A stretch of 64,000 bases of DNA, taken from Arachnia propionica. GTDB taxonomy: Bacteria > Actinomycetota > Actinomycetes > Propionibacteriales > Propionibacteriaceae. The translations under genes and the position numbers were made by a program. Below the pieces are notes generated by a model, which saw nothing but the letters and a program-made list of their open reading frames with translations, ran no database searches and was not told the origin of the DNA. Location of the stretch: positions 44,889 to 108,888 of the forward strand of contig NZ_RQZG01000013.1 of assembly GCF_003859805.1 (NCBI RefSeq), in the 5' to 3' direction. Shown here piece after piece: positions 25,630 to 34,168 of the stretch. How positions within the stretch are numbered: the first letter of the stretch is position 1; the number at the start of each line of letters is the position of its first letter.

Positions 25630-27102
25630 TTGACCACCAGCACCCCGACCACCGCCCCGTCGTGGGCGCCTCCTGCCACGGGACTCGAGGAGACCTATCT
25701 GCGAGGTCCCCGGGTGGCGCTGCTCCACGGCATGCCACCCGAGGCCGAGGCGTATCGGAGTGGACACAACTCGTGGTCCCCGGCGGGGTGGCGGGGACTG
25801 GCGGAGTCGCCGCTGCGGATCGCCGACCAGCAGCGGCGCACCACCGCCGATGACGACCGCTGGGACGACCCGGTGCGGCACCACTCGTCGTGGATGCTGG
25901 TGGTCAGCGACGGCGAGCAGGCGGTGCTGCTCGGGGCGTTGGAGGGCGACACCCCCCGCACCCATGCCGATCTCGACGTGCTGAGCGGATGGACCGAGAC
26001 CGGGCAGCCCGGACTGTGGGTGCTGCTGAAGGGGCCGGAGCTCGCGGTGTTCGAGCGTTACCGGGTCCTCCTGGCCGCGCGCCACGGGGTGCGGGACCGG
26101 GACCCCGGCACCGTGTGGTCGTCGTGGTACTCCTTCTACGAGGACATCTCCCGATCGAGGATGGAGGAGGTGCTGGTGGAGCTGCCGGGGCTCGGGTTCG
26201 ACACCTTCCAGATCGACGACGGCTGGCAGGACATCGTCGGTGACTGGATCCCCAACCTCAAGTTCCCGGAGGGCATGGCGAGTCTGGCCCGGGCGACGCT
26301 GGACCAAGGGCTTCAGCCGGGGCTCTGGCTGGCCCCGTTCATCGTGCTGCCCGACTCGCGGGCCTTCCGGGAGCGACGCCAGATGCTGCTCACCGACTCC
26401 CGGGGCGACCCGGTCGTCGCCGGCAGCAACTGGGGGTCGCGGTACTTCACCTACGACTACACGCGTGACGATGCCCTGGAGTACCTGGCGGAGCTGATCC
26501 ACACCGTCGTCGGCTGGGGGTTCAGCCACCTCAAGCTGGATTTCCTGCAGGCCGCGGCCGTACCGGGGCGGCACCTCGTCCCGACGGATCGGGAGGCGGT
26601 CTACCGCACCGCCATCGAGACCATTCGTCGGGCCGCCGGGGAGGAGCCCTTCCTGCTCGGCTCCGGGGCGCCGGTGTTCGCGTCGTTGGGGGTGCTGGAC
26701 GCGGTGCGCACCGGCCCCGACGTCGCCCCGATGTGGACCAACTACGCCACGGATGACCCTTCGGACGCGTTGGCCCGCAACGCCCTGCGCAACGCGGTGG
26801 AGCGGTTGTGGCTGCGTGGCCTGATCGGGATCGACCCGGATGTCGTGTTCGCCCGGCACGCCAGGAACCTGTTGGACGAGCAGCAGATGCAGTGGTTGCG
26901 GGATGCCGCCACCCTGTCCGGCTTCCGGGGGCTGTCCGATCCACCCGCATGGCTGACCGACGAGGAACGCGACGACCTGCGTCGCTACCTGGGGCCGCTG
27001 CCCGGGAGCACCAGACTGGGGCGCCACCGCTTCCTCATCGAGGACCGTGAGGTCGACTTCGCCCCGGCCCTCCACGGCGCGGCCAGCCGGTACGCGCTGT
27101 GA
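25630..27102 (+). CDS. Alpha-galactosidase, GH36 (490 aa)
   Basis: The enzyme hydrolyses terminal alpha-galactose from oligosaccharides such as raffinose or melibiose. The barrel motifs are clear: FQIDDGWQ near 193-200, HLKLDFLQ with the nucleophile Asp304, and RTGPDVAP with the acid/base Asp364. At 490 residues it is shorter than the typical 700-residue GH36 enzyme, so the N-terminal beta-sandwich is reduced. There is no signal peptide, so imported sugar is probably cleaved in the cytoplasm. It starts with TTG, and its AGGAG overlaps the stop of the binding-protein gene, as expected for the last gene of this operon. Confidence 0.9.
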   Translation: MTTSTPTTAPSWAPPATGLEETYLRGPRVALLHGMPPEAEAYRSGHNSWSPAGWRGLAESPLRIADQQRRTTADDDRWDDPVRHHSSWMLVVSDGEQAVLLGALEGDTPRTHADLDVLSGWTETGQPGLWVLLKGPELAVFERYRVLLAARHGVRDRDPGTVWSSWYSFYEDISRSRMEEVLVELPGLGFDTFQIDDGWQDIVGDWIPNLKFPEGMASLARATLDQGLQPGLWLAPFIVLPDSRAFRERRQMLLTDSRGDPVVAGSNWGSRYFTYDYTRDDALEYLAELIHTVVGWGFSHLKLDFLQAAAVPGRHLVPTDREAVYRTAIETIRRAAGEEPFLLGSGAPVFASLGVLDAVRTGPDVAPMWTNYATDDPSDALARNALRNAVERLWLRGLIGIDPDVVFARHARNLLDEQQMQWLRDAATLSGFRGLSDPPAWLTDEERDDLRRYLGPLPGSTRLGRHRFLIEDREVDFAPALHGAASRYAL

Positions 27103-27105
27103 CCC

Positions 27106-29235
27106 TCAGCGCAGGAAGTGTTCCCGCAGCTCCGTGGCCACCGGTGGGATGCGTTGGGGGGTGGCGCCGGTTCTGATGCTCTCCGCGGCCTGGATGCCGA
27201 CGGCGGCGGCGTACCAGGCGCCGAGCGGGGAGGCGTCGGTGGGGGAACCGGTGCGCACGAACCGCAGGAACTCCGCGATGCCCAGGGACTCGGCGTCGCC
27301 GACGTCGTGGATCGGGAACTCGGAGACGGGGCCGGGTGCCTCGTCATGTCGCCACAGCCGGATCATGTCACCGAGGTGATCGAGCCGTCCCGTTGAACCG
27401 GTGACGGTGTGGACACAACGGTGCTCGGAGGTCAGCAGGTGCTGCTGGTAGGAGGCGAGCACCCCGGAACGCAGCCGCATCGTCACCATGGTGGTCTCCC
27501 TGGGGTGCTGCGGGGAAGCCAGGCCGATCACCTCGGTGGTCTCGGAGTCGGCCAGCCAGTGCAGCACGTCGATGTCGTGACCGCTCTGTCCCAGCAGCGG
27601 ATCCAGGGGGTGGGGATCGCCGGGAGGGATGAAGCGGTGACACTCGATGCTGCGCACCTCTCCGACCACCTTGTCACCGATGAGGTCCCGCAGGTGCCGA
27701 ACCACCGATTCGTGCCTCCTGGGCTGGCCCGCGTACAGCCGGGTGCCGTTGAGACGGGCCGCGTCGAGGATGCGGGTGCAGCCGTCGATGCTGGTGGCCA
27801 GCGGGGCGCTCAGGTGGACGGGGATGCCGGCCTCCAACAACTCCAGGGTGACCGTCTCGTGGAGGTCCCCGAGGCAGGTCACCAGGGCGGCGCCGATCCC
27901 GGACTCGATGAGTTCCCTGACCGAGGTGTACACCGGCAGGGTCCGGCCCAGCACCTGGTGCACCCGTGTCGCGGCTGCCGGATCGGGGTCGCAGGCCCCG
28001 ACGATCACGGCACGGTTCTGCTCGGACTCGACGTGACGGGCCAGCCGGGCCTGCACGCCGAGCCCCACCACACCGATCCTGAGGGGTTCGGAGACCACGA
28101 CGGCATGACGGTGTGCCTCGGACCTGCGCCGATCGGCGTGGGCGAGGTGGACGGCGCTGATCCGGTCCAGTCCCGTGATCACCACGGGATGACGGGTCCG
28201 GGAGTTCAGGAAGTGGGACTCCGCGTCACGCAGCGCCAGGGACAGCGCCCCGATGGTGGAGGCCGCGCTGCCCAGCTCCCCGTGCTCCATGTCGAGTTTC
28301 GGGGCGGTGGTCAGGCGCATCGCCTTGAGGTAGCCCCACACCTCGGTCGCGGATCCCGCATCCGTGAGGTCGCTGGTGGAGATCACCGTCACCGTCGGGT
28401 CGATGGCCGAGGCGACGGTGCCGATCGCCGCTGCGGCCCGCAGCGCCCAGTTCGTGGGCTCGGTCTCCGCGTCGAGCCGGGCCCGCAGCTCTCCGTCGAG
28501 GCTGTCGTTGATCTCCCCGGCGTGCCAGCGGTGGCCACGATGGATGTCGCCGTTCAGGATCAGTCCGGTGCGGAACCCGGCGAAGAGACGGATGTGCAGG
28601 AGGGTGTCCGTGAGACGGATCCGACCATCGGTGACCCGGGTGGCGAACTCGCCGTAGGCCGCACTGTTGATGTCGTTGTCGGCACGGAAGGGGAGGCCGG
28701 TCAGCGCCGTCAGCTGCTGGGTCAGGGGGAGGGAGTGCCACTGGGGGACCGAGTAGCTGCGCAGGATGGTGCCGTCACCGTCGACGATGCCGGTGGTGGA
28801 GGCGAAACCGCGGATGGCAGGGCCGTGCTGCGGGGACAGCGACGCGACCAGGTCGTCGATGTGTCGGCAGAGCTCCCCCAGCCGTTCCTCACGACCGTGC
28901 TCGATCAGCTCCACGATCTCGGTGTGCAGCACCTCTCCCGCGATGGAGGCTGCGGCGATGGAGAGCTCATCGCGTTGGATGTCGAGGGCCACCACGAAAC
29001 CGTGCCCATCGGCGAAGGAGTAGAGGGCGGCGGGCCGGCCGGCCCCGGTGCTGATGGCGCTCTGCGCGATCAACCCGACGGTCTCGAGATCCGCGACGAT
29101 GAGGCTGGCCGTCGGCCGCGAGATGCCGGCGTCCTTCGCCAGCTCGCCGAGGGTGGCCGAACCACGGGCCCGTAGTGCGTGGAGGAGGCGCCGGGCGCGT
29201 TGGGCGCGGTCCTGTGGGCCTGCGTCCGTACCCAT
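27106..29235 (-). CDS. ROK regulator fused to a Gfo/Idh/MocA-like domain (709 aa)
   Basis: Residues 12-65 are a winged helix (TLGELAKDAGISRPTASLI). Residues 75-365 are a ROK domain with RADNDINSAAYGE at 185-196, but without the usual CxCGxxGCxE zinc site. Residues 383-709 are a Gfo/Idh/MocA oxidoreductase module with a Rossmann loop GVVGLGVQ (388-395) and SGHDIDVLHW at 551. The family's EKP motif, which carries the catalytic lysine, reads SAP at 476-478, so this half is probably a sensor and not an enzyme. It likely controls the adjacent alpha-galactoside operon. AAGGAG precedes the ATG; the upstream acyltransferase-like gene ends one base before it. Confidence 0.85.
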   Translation of the reverse strand: MGTDAGPQDRAQRARRLLHALRARGSATLGELAKDAGISRPTASLIVADLETVGLIAQSAISTGAGRPAALYSFADGHGFVVALDIQRDELSIAAASIAGEVLHTEIVELIEHGREERLGELCRHIDDLVASLSPQHGPAIRGFASTTGIVDGDGTILRSYSVPQWHSLPLTQQLTALTGLPFRADNDINSAAYGEFATRVTDGRIRLTDTLLHIRLFAGFRTGLILNGDIHRGHRWHAGEINDSLDGELRARLDAETEPTNWALRAAAAIGTVASAIDPTVTVISTSDLTDAGSATEVWGYLKAMRLTTAPKLDMEHGELGSAASTIGALSLALRDAESHFLNSRTRHPVVITGLDRISAVHLAHADRRRSEAHRHAVVVSEPLRIGVVGLGVQARLARHVESEQNRAVIVGACDPDPAAATRVHQVLGRTLPVYTSVRELIESGIGAALVTCLGDLHETVTLELLEAGIPVHLSAPLATSIDGCTRILDAARLNGTRLYAGQPRRHESVVRHLRDLIGDKVVGEVRSIECHRFIPPGDPHPLDPLLGQSGHDIDVLHWLADSETTEVIGLASPQHPRETTMVTMRLRSGVLASYQQHLLTSEHRCVHTVTGSTGRLDHLGDMIRLWRHDEAPGPVSEFPIHDVGDAESLGIAEFLRFVRTGSPTDASPLGAWYAAAVGIQAAESIRTGATPQRIPPVATELREHFLR

Positions 29236-29236
29236 A

Positions 29237-30160
29237 TCACTCCTTGCGATGCCGTGTGTGCTGAGTGGCGGTTGGCCTGATCCGATCTCCTGATCGGCCC
29301 GACGTCTGTCCAGTCTCCCACAGTCGCCCCGTCGGGACCCGGAGCTGCTCCACGGGCACGTCCAGCACGGCACGCTGCAGTGACGAGTCGCGGGGAAGGC
29401 CTGAGAGGTCCACCGGCTGCAGTCTCAGCTCGGTGTGGAAGACGAAGAAGAACGCGTCGCGCGGGTCCGGTTCGCCGTCGTCGATGATCTTGAAACGCCG
29501 GGCGAACCGGGCCAGGTTGGACTCGGGTGGGAGGGCGTCGATGACGAGTGGGTCGAGCAGCCAGGAGGTCAGCCGGAACTCCTGGGCGGGGTGCTCCGGG
29601 AAGAGACGGGGAACCAGGACCCGGGCAGCATCCAGCGAGGCGTCCACCAGGTCAGGGGTCAGGGGACCGGTCTCGGGGATGTGGACGCCGACGAAGGGCA
29701 CGTCATCCTGCTCGAGGGTGTACTGGAGCCGCCCCAGCCACAGGTGGCGACCGGAGAAGTTGGCCACGCACCAGGTCTGGGCGCGCAGACCGAGGAAACC
29801 GAAGACCTCCTTGAAGACGTGGACCTGCTGGCCGAGATCCGCGAGCGTGGCCCACGCCAGGTCGTCCGGCAGGCCGCGCGCGGTCAGGAAGTCGTGGACG
29901 TCCTGCGCGACGGCGATCAGCGCCAGCAGGGTGACCAGACCCTCCTCGAACGAGGCGGTGCCGTTGTCATCGCGCACCGGGAGGTCGTCGTCGTGGAACC
30001 GGCCGATCCGTGCCCTGAGCTGCTCGGCCAGTGCTGCCACCCGGGCCAGCCGCTCCGGGTGACGGGGGAGGGAGTCGATCAGCTCCCGGCAGCGGGCGGC
30101 GTCCTCGTCACGGAAACCCAGTCCGGCCAGGTCAGCACGGTTCAACGCTCCAAGGATCAC
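29237..30160 (-). CDS. Acyltransferase-like protein with GNAT-type C-terminus (307 aa)
   Basis: The protein resembles actinobacterial proteins with an N-terminal helical domain and a GNAT-like C-terminal domain (the pair formerly annotated DUF5596). Recognisable pieces are RHLWLGRLQYTLE, VGVHIPETGPLTPDLVDASL and LTSWLLDPLVIDALPPESN. The acceptor is unknown. It is the first gene of an operon with the ROK fusion regulator, one base apart, so it may modify or make the regulator's ligand, or be regulated alongside it. The GTG start at 30160 lies six bases after TAGGCT. The last 30 residues are polar and poorly conserved in look. Confidence 0.7.
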   Translation of the reverse strand: MILGALNRADLAGLGFRDEDAARCRELIDSLPRHPERLARVAALAEQLRARIGRFHDDDLPVRDDNGTASFEEGLVTLLALIAVAQDVHDFLTARGLPDDLAWATLADLGQQVHVFKEVFGFLGLRAQTWCVANFSGRHLWLGRLQYTLEQDDVPFVGVHIPETGPLTPDLVDASLDAARVLVPRLFPEHPAQEFRLTSWLLDPLVIDALPPESNLARFARRFKIIDDGEPDPRDAFFFVFHTELRLQPVDLSGLPRDSSLQRAVLDVPVEQLRVPTGRLWETGQTSGRSGDRIRPTATQHTRHRKE

Positions 30161-30172
30161 ACATCCAGCCTA
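30161..30172 (-). promoter_or_regulatory. -10 TAGGCT of a leaderless promoter
   Basis: On the minus strand TAGGCT (30167-30172) is six bases before the GTG at 30160. Confidence 0.6.
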
Positions 30173-30229
30173 GACGGGTTCCTCGGTGCGTCACGTGACC
30201 ACTGCCCGGCAGAACCTCGTGACGGGGCC

Positions 30230-30241
30230 TAGGCTTGGCCC
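30230..30241 (+). promoter_or_regulatory. -10 TAGGCT of the purC promoter
   Basis: TAGGCT at 30230-30235 is six bases before the purC GTG. It diverges from the promoter at 30167. Confidence 0.6.
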
Positions 30242-31099
30242 GTGAGTCAGTTCGAGTCCCTTGGTCTGCCATTGCTGCACGCAGGCAAGGTCCGTGAGAT
30301 GTACGCCCTGGCGGACGGTGACGTCCTCATGGTGGCCACGGACAACATCTCCGCCTTCGACCACGTGCTGCCGAGCCTCATCCCGGACAAGGGGGCGGTG
30401 CTCACCCAGCTGTCCCTGTGGTGGTTCGAGCAGCTGGCGGGGCTGGTGGCCAACCACGTCGTCGGCGTGGACGTCCCCGAGGCCGTGACCGGGCGCGCCC
30501 TCGTCGTGGAACGTCTGGAGATGGTGCCGGTGGAGTGCGTGGCGCGCGGCCATCTCACCGGCTCCGGGTGGGCCGAGTACCAGAGGTCGCGGACGGTGTG
30601 CGGGATCCCGCTGCCCGCCGGGCTCCGCGACGGGGACAGGCTGCCGGAGCCGATCTTCACCCCGGCCATCAAGGCCGAGGTCGGCGGGCACGACGAGAAC
30701 GTGGACCTCGCCACCGTCGCACGGCTGCACGGGGAGGACCTCGCCAGGCAGCTGCGGGATGTCACGCTGGAGCTCTATGCGACCGCCGAGCGGATCGCAT
30801 CCGCGCGTGGCATCATCCTCGCGGACACCAAGCTCGAGTTCGGGCACCGCCTCGACGGGACGCTGGTGCTGGCCGACGAGGTGCTCACCCCGGACTCCTC
30901 CCGGTTCTGGGACGCCGAGGCCTGGGCGCCGGGGCAGTCCCTGCCCAGCTTCGACAAGCAGTTCGTCCGCGACTGGCTGGCCAACGAATCGGGGTGGGAC
31001 CGGGTCTCACCCCCGCCGCGGCTGCCCGAGGAGATCGTCGCGGCCACCCGGGCCCGCTACGTCGAGGCCTTCGAGCGTCTCACCGGACGGCCCTTCTGA
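30242..31099 (+). CDS. purC: SAICAR synthase
   Basis: Phosphoribosylaminoimidazole-succinocarboxamide synthase joins aspartate to CAIR with ATP. The 285-residue protein starts HAGKVREMYALADGDVLMVA and carries LVVERLEMVPVECVARGHLTGSG-type sequence and the ADTKLEFGH motif, all diagnostic. The start is GTG six bases after the -10. It is convergent with the SulP transporter gene, only four bases apart. Cytoplasmic. Confidence 0.97.
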   Translation: MSQFESLGLPLLHAGKVREMYALADGDVLMVATDNISAFDHVLPSLIPDKGAVLTQLSLWWFEQLAGLVANHVVGVDVPEAVTGRALVVERLEMVPVECVARGHLTGSGWAEYQRSRTVCGIPLPAGLRDGDRLPEPIFTPAIKAEVGGHDENVDLATVARLHGEDLARQLRDVTLELYATAERIASARGIILADTKLEFGHRLDGTLVLADEVLTPDSSRFWDAEAWAPGQSLPSFDKQFVRDWLANESGWDRVSPPPRLPEEIVAATRARYVEAFERLTGRPF

Positions 31100-31103
31100 C
31101 CGG

Positions 31104-33128
31104 TCACCGGTCGACCTGCTCGGCGACGAAGACCCAGGCCTCCTGGCCGGAGGCGAGCTTCACCCAGCGCTTGGTGAACAGACCCTGGTTGACCTTCTCG
31201 ATCGCGGCGAGCTCGGCATCGCTGATCTCGTAGCGCATCCCGGCGATGAGGTCGTCGGCATCGCCGGGCACCGCGGCGGGTTGCCGTTCGATGCGCAGTG
31301 TGCCCGCGACGCGTTCCGGCACCTCGACCAGTGTCAACCGATGTCCCGGCAACGAGTCCAGGTGACCGCTCAGGCGTCGCCCGTAGACCTGCTGGTGCAC
31401 GTGCTCCTGGGTGAAGGCGCCGTAGGAGAACACCTGCGTGGTGCAGGAATGGACCGCGGCGCTGGCCGCCACCTCGAGTCGCGAACACATCAGGTCGATC
31501 GCCGCGGGCAGGTCGACGGCGTGCTGGGACTCCTCGATGGCCCCGGTGACCACCGCGGTCGCCAACTGCTGCTCGGAGAGTCCCTCCACCACCACGCTGA
31601 TGCCCCGCCGCCGCAGTGTGCGGGTGGCCTCACGGAGTGCCTCGGCTCCGGAGGCGTCCATCACGTGCATCCGGTGGGCCCGGATGATGACCCCCGCGAC
31701 GTCGGGGGCGGTGCTGACGGTGTCGATGAAGCGGCGGGCGTCGGCGTAGAACAGCACGCCGTCGATGCGGTAGACCGCCACCTTGTCGTGCAGCTCGTGG
31801 GTGGGGAAGTCCACCAGCCCTGACGGGGTGTGGGCGGGCAGGTGCTCGCGTCGCACCGAGGTGGTGGCGGACATGTGCCTGAGGCTCATCACCGCCGCCA
31901 TCATCACCCCGAGCAGCACCGCGATGATGAGGTCGAGCAGGACGGTGGTGATGCAGGTGGCGAGGAAGGTGAGCCGGTCCGCCCGGGTGGTGCGCCAGAT
32001 GCGAGCCGCGATGCGGACGTTCATCATGCGCGTGGCGGTGAGGATCAGGACCCCGGCCAGCGCGGACAGCGGGATCAGTGCCACGACGGGGCCGAGCGCC
32101 AGGATCACCACCAGCAGCACCAGCGAGTGGGTCACGGCCGCGAGCCTGGTGCGCCCTCCGGAGCGCACGTTGACGGCGGTCCTCGCGATGGCCCCGGTGG
32201 CGGGAAGACCACCGAACAGGCCGGAGCCGATGTTCGCGATGCCCTGCCCCAGCAGCTCCCGGTCCGGGTTGGTGCGTGGCACCTCGGGAGCCAGACCGTC
32301 GGCGACACGGGCACTGAGCAGGGACTCCAGGGCGGCGAGGGAGGCGATCGCCACCGCGGGTGCGGCCAGCTGGACCAGCAGGGGGAGTGAGAAGGCGGGC
32401 AGCGCCGGGGTCGGCAGACCGGTGGGGAGGGCACCGATGGTCGCGACGGGGAGATGGGTGCCCACCGAGACCGTCGTCGCCACGACGATCGCGATGAGGG
32501 AGGCGGGAAGGTGCGGCCACAGTTTCTGCACCAGCAGCTGGGTGGCGACGACGAGCGCCACCACGACGAGCGGGGCCACGGATGTCGGCCAGTCCACCCG
32601 GGTGATCGTCAACCAGCTGGAGAGCAGCGTCGATTCCGACTCCCCCTTCGGGGCGTCCAGGGCCAGCGGGATCTGCTGGAGCGCGATGATCACACCGATG
32701 CCGAAGGTGAATCCCTCCACGACGGGCCAGGGGATCAGGTCGACCACCCGGCCGAGACCGGTGATGGCCATGAGCACCAGCAGGACACCGGCCATGACGG
32801 CGAGCAGCGGGACCGTCGGCAGACCGTACTGCGCGATGACGGGTAGCAGGACCACGGTCATCGCTCCCGTCGGCCCGGAGACCTGGAGGTGGGAGCCGCC
32901 GAGGAGCGCGGCCAGGACCCCGGCGATGACGGCCGTCACCAACCCGGCGCTGGCGCCTGCCCCTGAGGCCACCCCGAACCCGAGGGCCAGTGGGAGTGCG
33001 ACGATGCCGACGGTGAGGCCGGCGAGCAGGTCGCGGGGCCAGTGCCGTCTCAGTCCGTGGTACTCGTCGGCGGTGGGGACCAGGCGACGCCAGGGCGTCA
33101 GTGGGACAGTCAACCGGGCGATTCGCAC
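31104..33128 (-). CDS. SulP anion transporter with STAS and a cyclotransferase-like C-terminus (674 aa)
   Basis: Residues about 25-430 form the SulP membrane domain, beginning WPRDLLAGLTVGIVALPLAL and containing the signature GLFGGLPATGAIARTAVNVR. A STAS domain follows at about 445-550. Residues 562-674 resemble the gamma-glutamylcyclotransferase/AIG2 fold: VFSYGAFTQEHVHQQVYGRR, then ISDAELAAIEKVNQGLF and KLASGQEAWVFV. The expected catalytic glutamate near LDxxEG seems replaced (EKVNQG), so binding is likelier than catalysis. Substrates could be sulfate, bicarbonate or another anion. It starts with GTG seven bases after TACAAT and diverges from purS. Confidence 0.85.
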   Translation of the reverse strand: MRIARLTVPLTPWRRLVPTADEYHGLRRHWPRDLLAGLTVGIVALPLALGFGVASGAGASAGLVTAVIAGVLAALLGGSHLQVSGPTGAMTVVLLPVIAQYGLPTVPLLAVMAGVLLVLMAITGLGRVVDLIPWPVVEGFTFGIGVIIALQQIPLALDAPKGESESTLLSSWLTITRVDWPTSVAPLVVVALVVATQLLVQKLWPHLPASLIAIVVATTVSVGTHLPVATIGALPTGLPTPALPAFSLPLLVQLAAPAVAIASLAALESLLSARVADGLAPEVPRTNPDRELLGQGIANIGSGLFGGLPATGAIARTAVNVRSGGRTRLAAVTHSLVLLVVILALGPVVALIPLSALAGVLILTATRMMNVRIAARIWRTTRADRLTFLATCITTVLLDLIIAVLLGVMMAAVMSLRHMSATTSVRREHLPAHTPSGLVDFPTHELHDKVAVYRIDGVLFYADARRFIDTVSTAPDVAGVIIRAHRMHVMDASGAEALREATRTLRRRGISVVVEGLSEQQLATAVVTGAIEESQHAVDLPAAIDLMCSRLEVAASAAVHSCTTQVFSYGAFTQEHVHQQVYGRRLSGHLDSLPGHRLTLVEVPERVAGTLRIERQPAAVPGDADDLIAGMRYEISDAELAAIEKVNQGLFTKRWVKLASGQEAWVFVAEQVDR

Positions 33129-33141
33129 GCGCCGGATTGTA
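33129..33141 (-). promoter_or_regulatory. -10 TACAAT of a leaderless promoter
   Basis: On the minus strand TACAAT (33136-33141) is seven bases before the GTG at 33128. Confidence 0.6.
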
Positions 33142-33237
33142 CTTTCCGCCCGGCTGGGGCGTGGAGTGGCCGTGCGGGTTTCCCTTGTAACGATTCATCT
33201 CGGCGCGAGTCCTCCATGAACCGTCGGGGAGGCCCGA

Positions 33238-33250
33238 TAGGGTGGACACC
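33238..33250 (+). promoter_or_regulatory. -10 TAGGGT of the purS promoter
   Basis: TAGGGT at 33238-33243 is seven bases before the ATG at 33251. This supports that ATG over the GTG at 33242, which lies inside the -10. Confidence 0.6.
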
Positions 33251-33490
33251 ATGCCACGTGTCGTAGTCAACGTCATGCCGAAGCCGGAGATCCTCGACCC
33301 ACAGGGCAAGGCCGTCACGGGAGCGCTGAAGCGCCTCGGGTTCGAGGGCATGACCGTGCGCCAGGGGAAGCGCTTCGAGATCGAGGTGGAGGGGGAGGTG
33401 ACCCCTGAGGTCCTCCAGCAGGTCGCGAATGCGGCGGAGAAGCTGCTGGCGAACACGGTCATCGAGACCTTCGAGGTGGTGGAGGGCTGA
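33251..33490 (+). CDS. purS: FGAM synthase subunit PurS
   Basis: This small subunit (79 aa) links PurQ and PurL in the three-part phosphoribosylformylglycinamidine synthase of Gram-positive bacteria. It opens [20 protein letters not shown] and has the expected EIEVEGEV strand and C-terminal VIETFEVV. The stop overlaps the purQ start by one base (TGATG). Confidence 0.95.
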   Translation: MPRVVVNVMPKPEILDPQGKAVTGALKRLGFEGMTVRQGKRFEIEVEGEVTPEVLQQVANAAEKLLANTVIETFEVVEG

Positions 33491-34164
33491 TGACCCGCAT
33501 CGGTGTCGTCACGTTCCCGGGGTCGCTCGACGACCACGACGCGCTCCGGGCGGTCCGGCTGAGCGGGGCCGAGGCGGTGCCACTGTGGCACGCCTCCGAC
33601 TCCATCGACGGGGTGGATGCCGTCATCCTGCCGGGGGGCTTCTCCTACGGTGACTACCTTCGTTGCGGGGCGATCGCGCGGTTCAGTCCGATCATGGGCA
33701 CCGTCATCGACGCCGCGTCGAAGGGGGTCCCGGTGCTCGGCATCTGCAACGGTTTCCAGCTGCTGTGCGAGGCCCATCTGCTGGAGGGGGCCATGATCCG
33801 CAACGTGGACCAGCACTTCATCTGCAGGGACCAGCGGCTGCGTGTCGAGACCGTCGACACCACCTGGACCTGTGCCTTCACGCGTGGCCAGGAGATCGTC
33901 ATCGCGTTGAAGAACGGTGAGGGGAACTTCCAGGCCGCGCCCGAGACCCTGAAGAAGCTCGAGGACAACGATCAGGTGGTCTTCCGCTACCTCGACAACC
34001 CGAACGGCTCGGCCCATGACATCGCCGGGATCACCAACGAGCGGGGCAACGTCGTCGGACTGATGCCGCACCCGGAGCACAACGTGGAGGCCCTGACCGG
34101 GGCGTCGTTGGACGGTGCGGTGTTCTTCCACTCCGCCATCCAGTTCCTGGCCCAGACGGTCTGA
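33490..34164 (+). CDS. purQ: FGAM synthase glutaminase subunit PurQ
   Basis: The class I glutamine amidotransferase subunit supplies ammonia to PurL. Its 224 residues contain [20 protein letters not shown], the nucleophile cysteine in [15 protein letters not shown] and the catalytic His-Glu in MPHPEHNVE. The length is standard. It is translated directly after purS. A DUF2332 gene follows 4 bases later and probably shares the transcript. Confidence 0.96.
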   Translation: MTRIGVVTFPGSLDDHDALRAVRLSGAEAVPLWHASDSIDGVDAVILPGGFSYGDYLRCGAIARFSPIMGTVIDAASKGVPVLGICNGFQLLCEAHLLEGAMIRNVDQHFICRDQRLRVETVDTTWTCAFTRGQEIVIALKNGEGNFQAAPETLKKLEDNDQVVFRYLDNPNGSAHDIAGITNERGNVVGLMPHPEHNVEALTGASLDGAVFFHSAIQFLAQTV

Positions 34165-34168
34165 ACCG

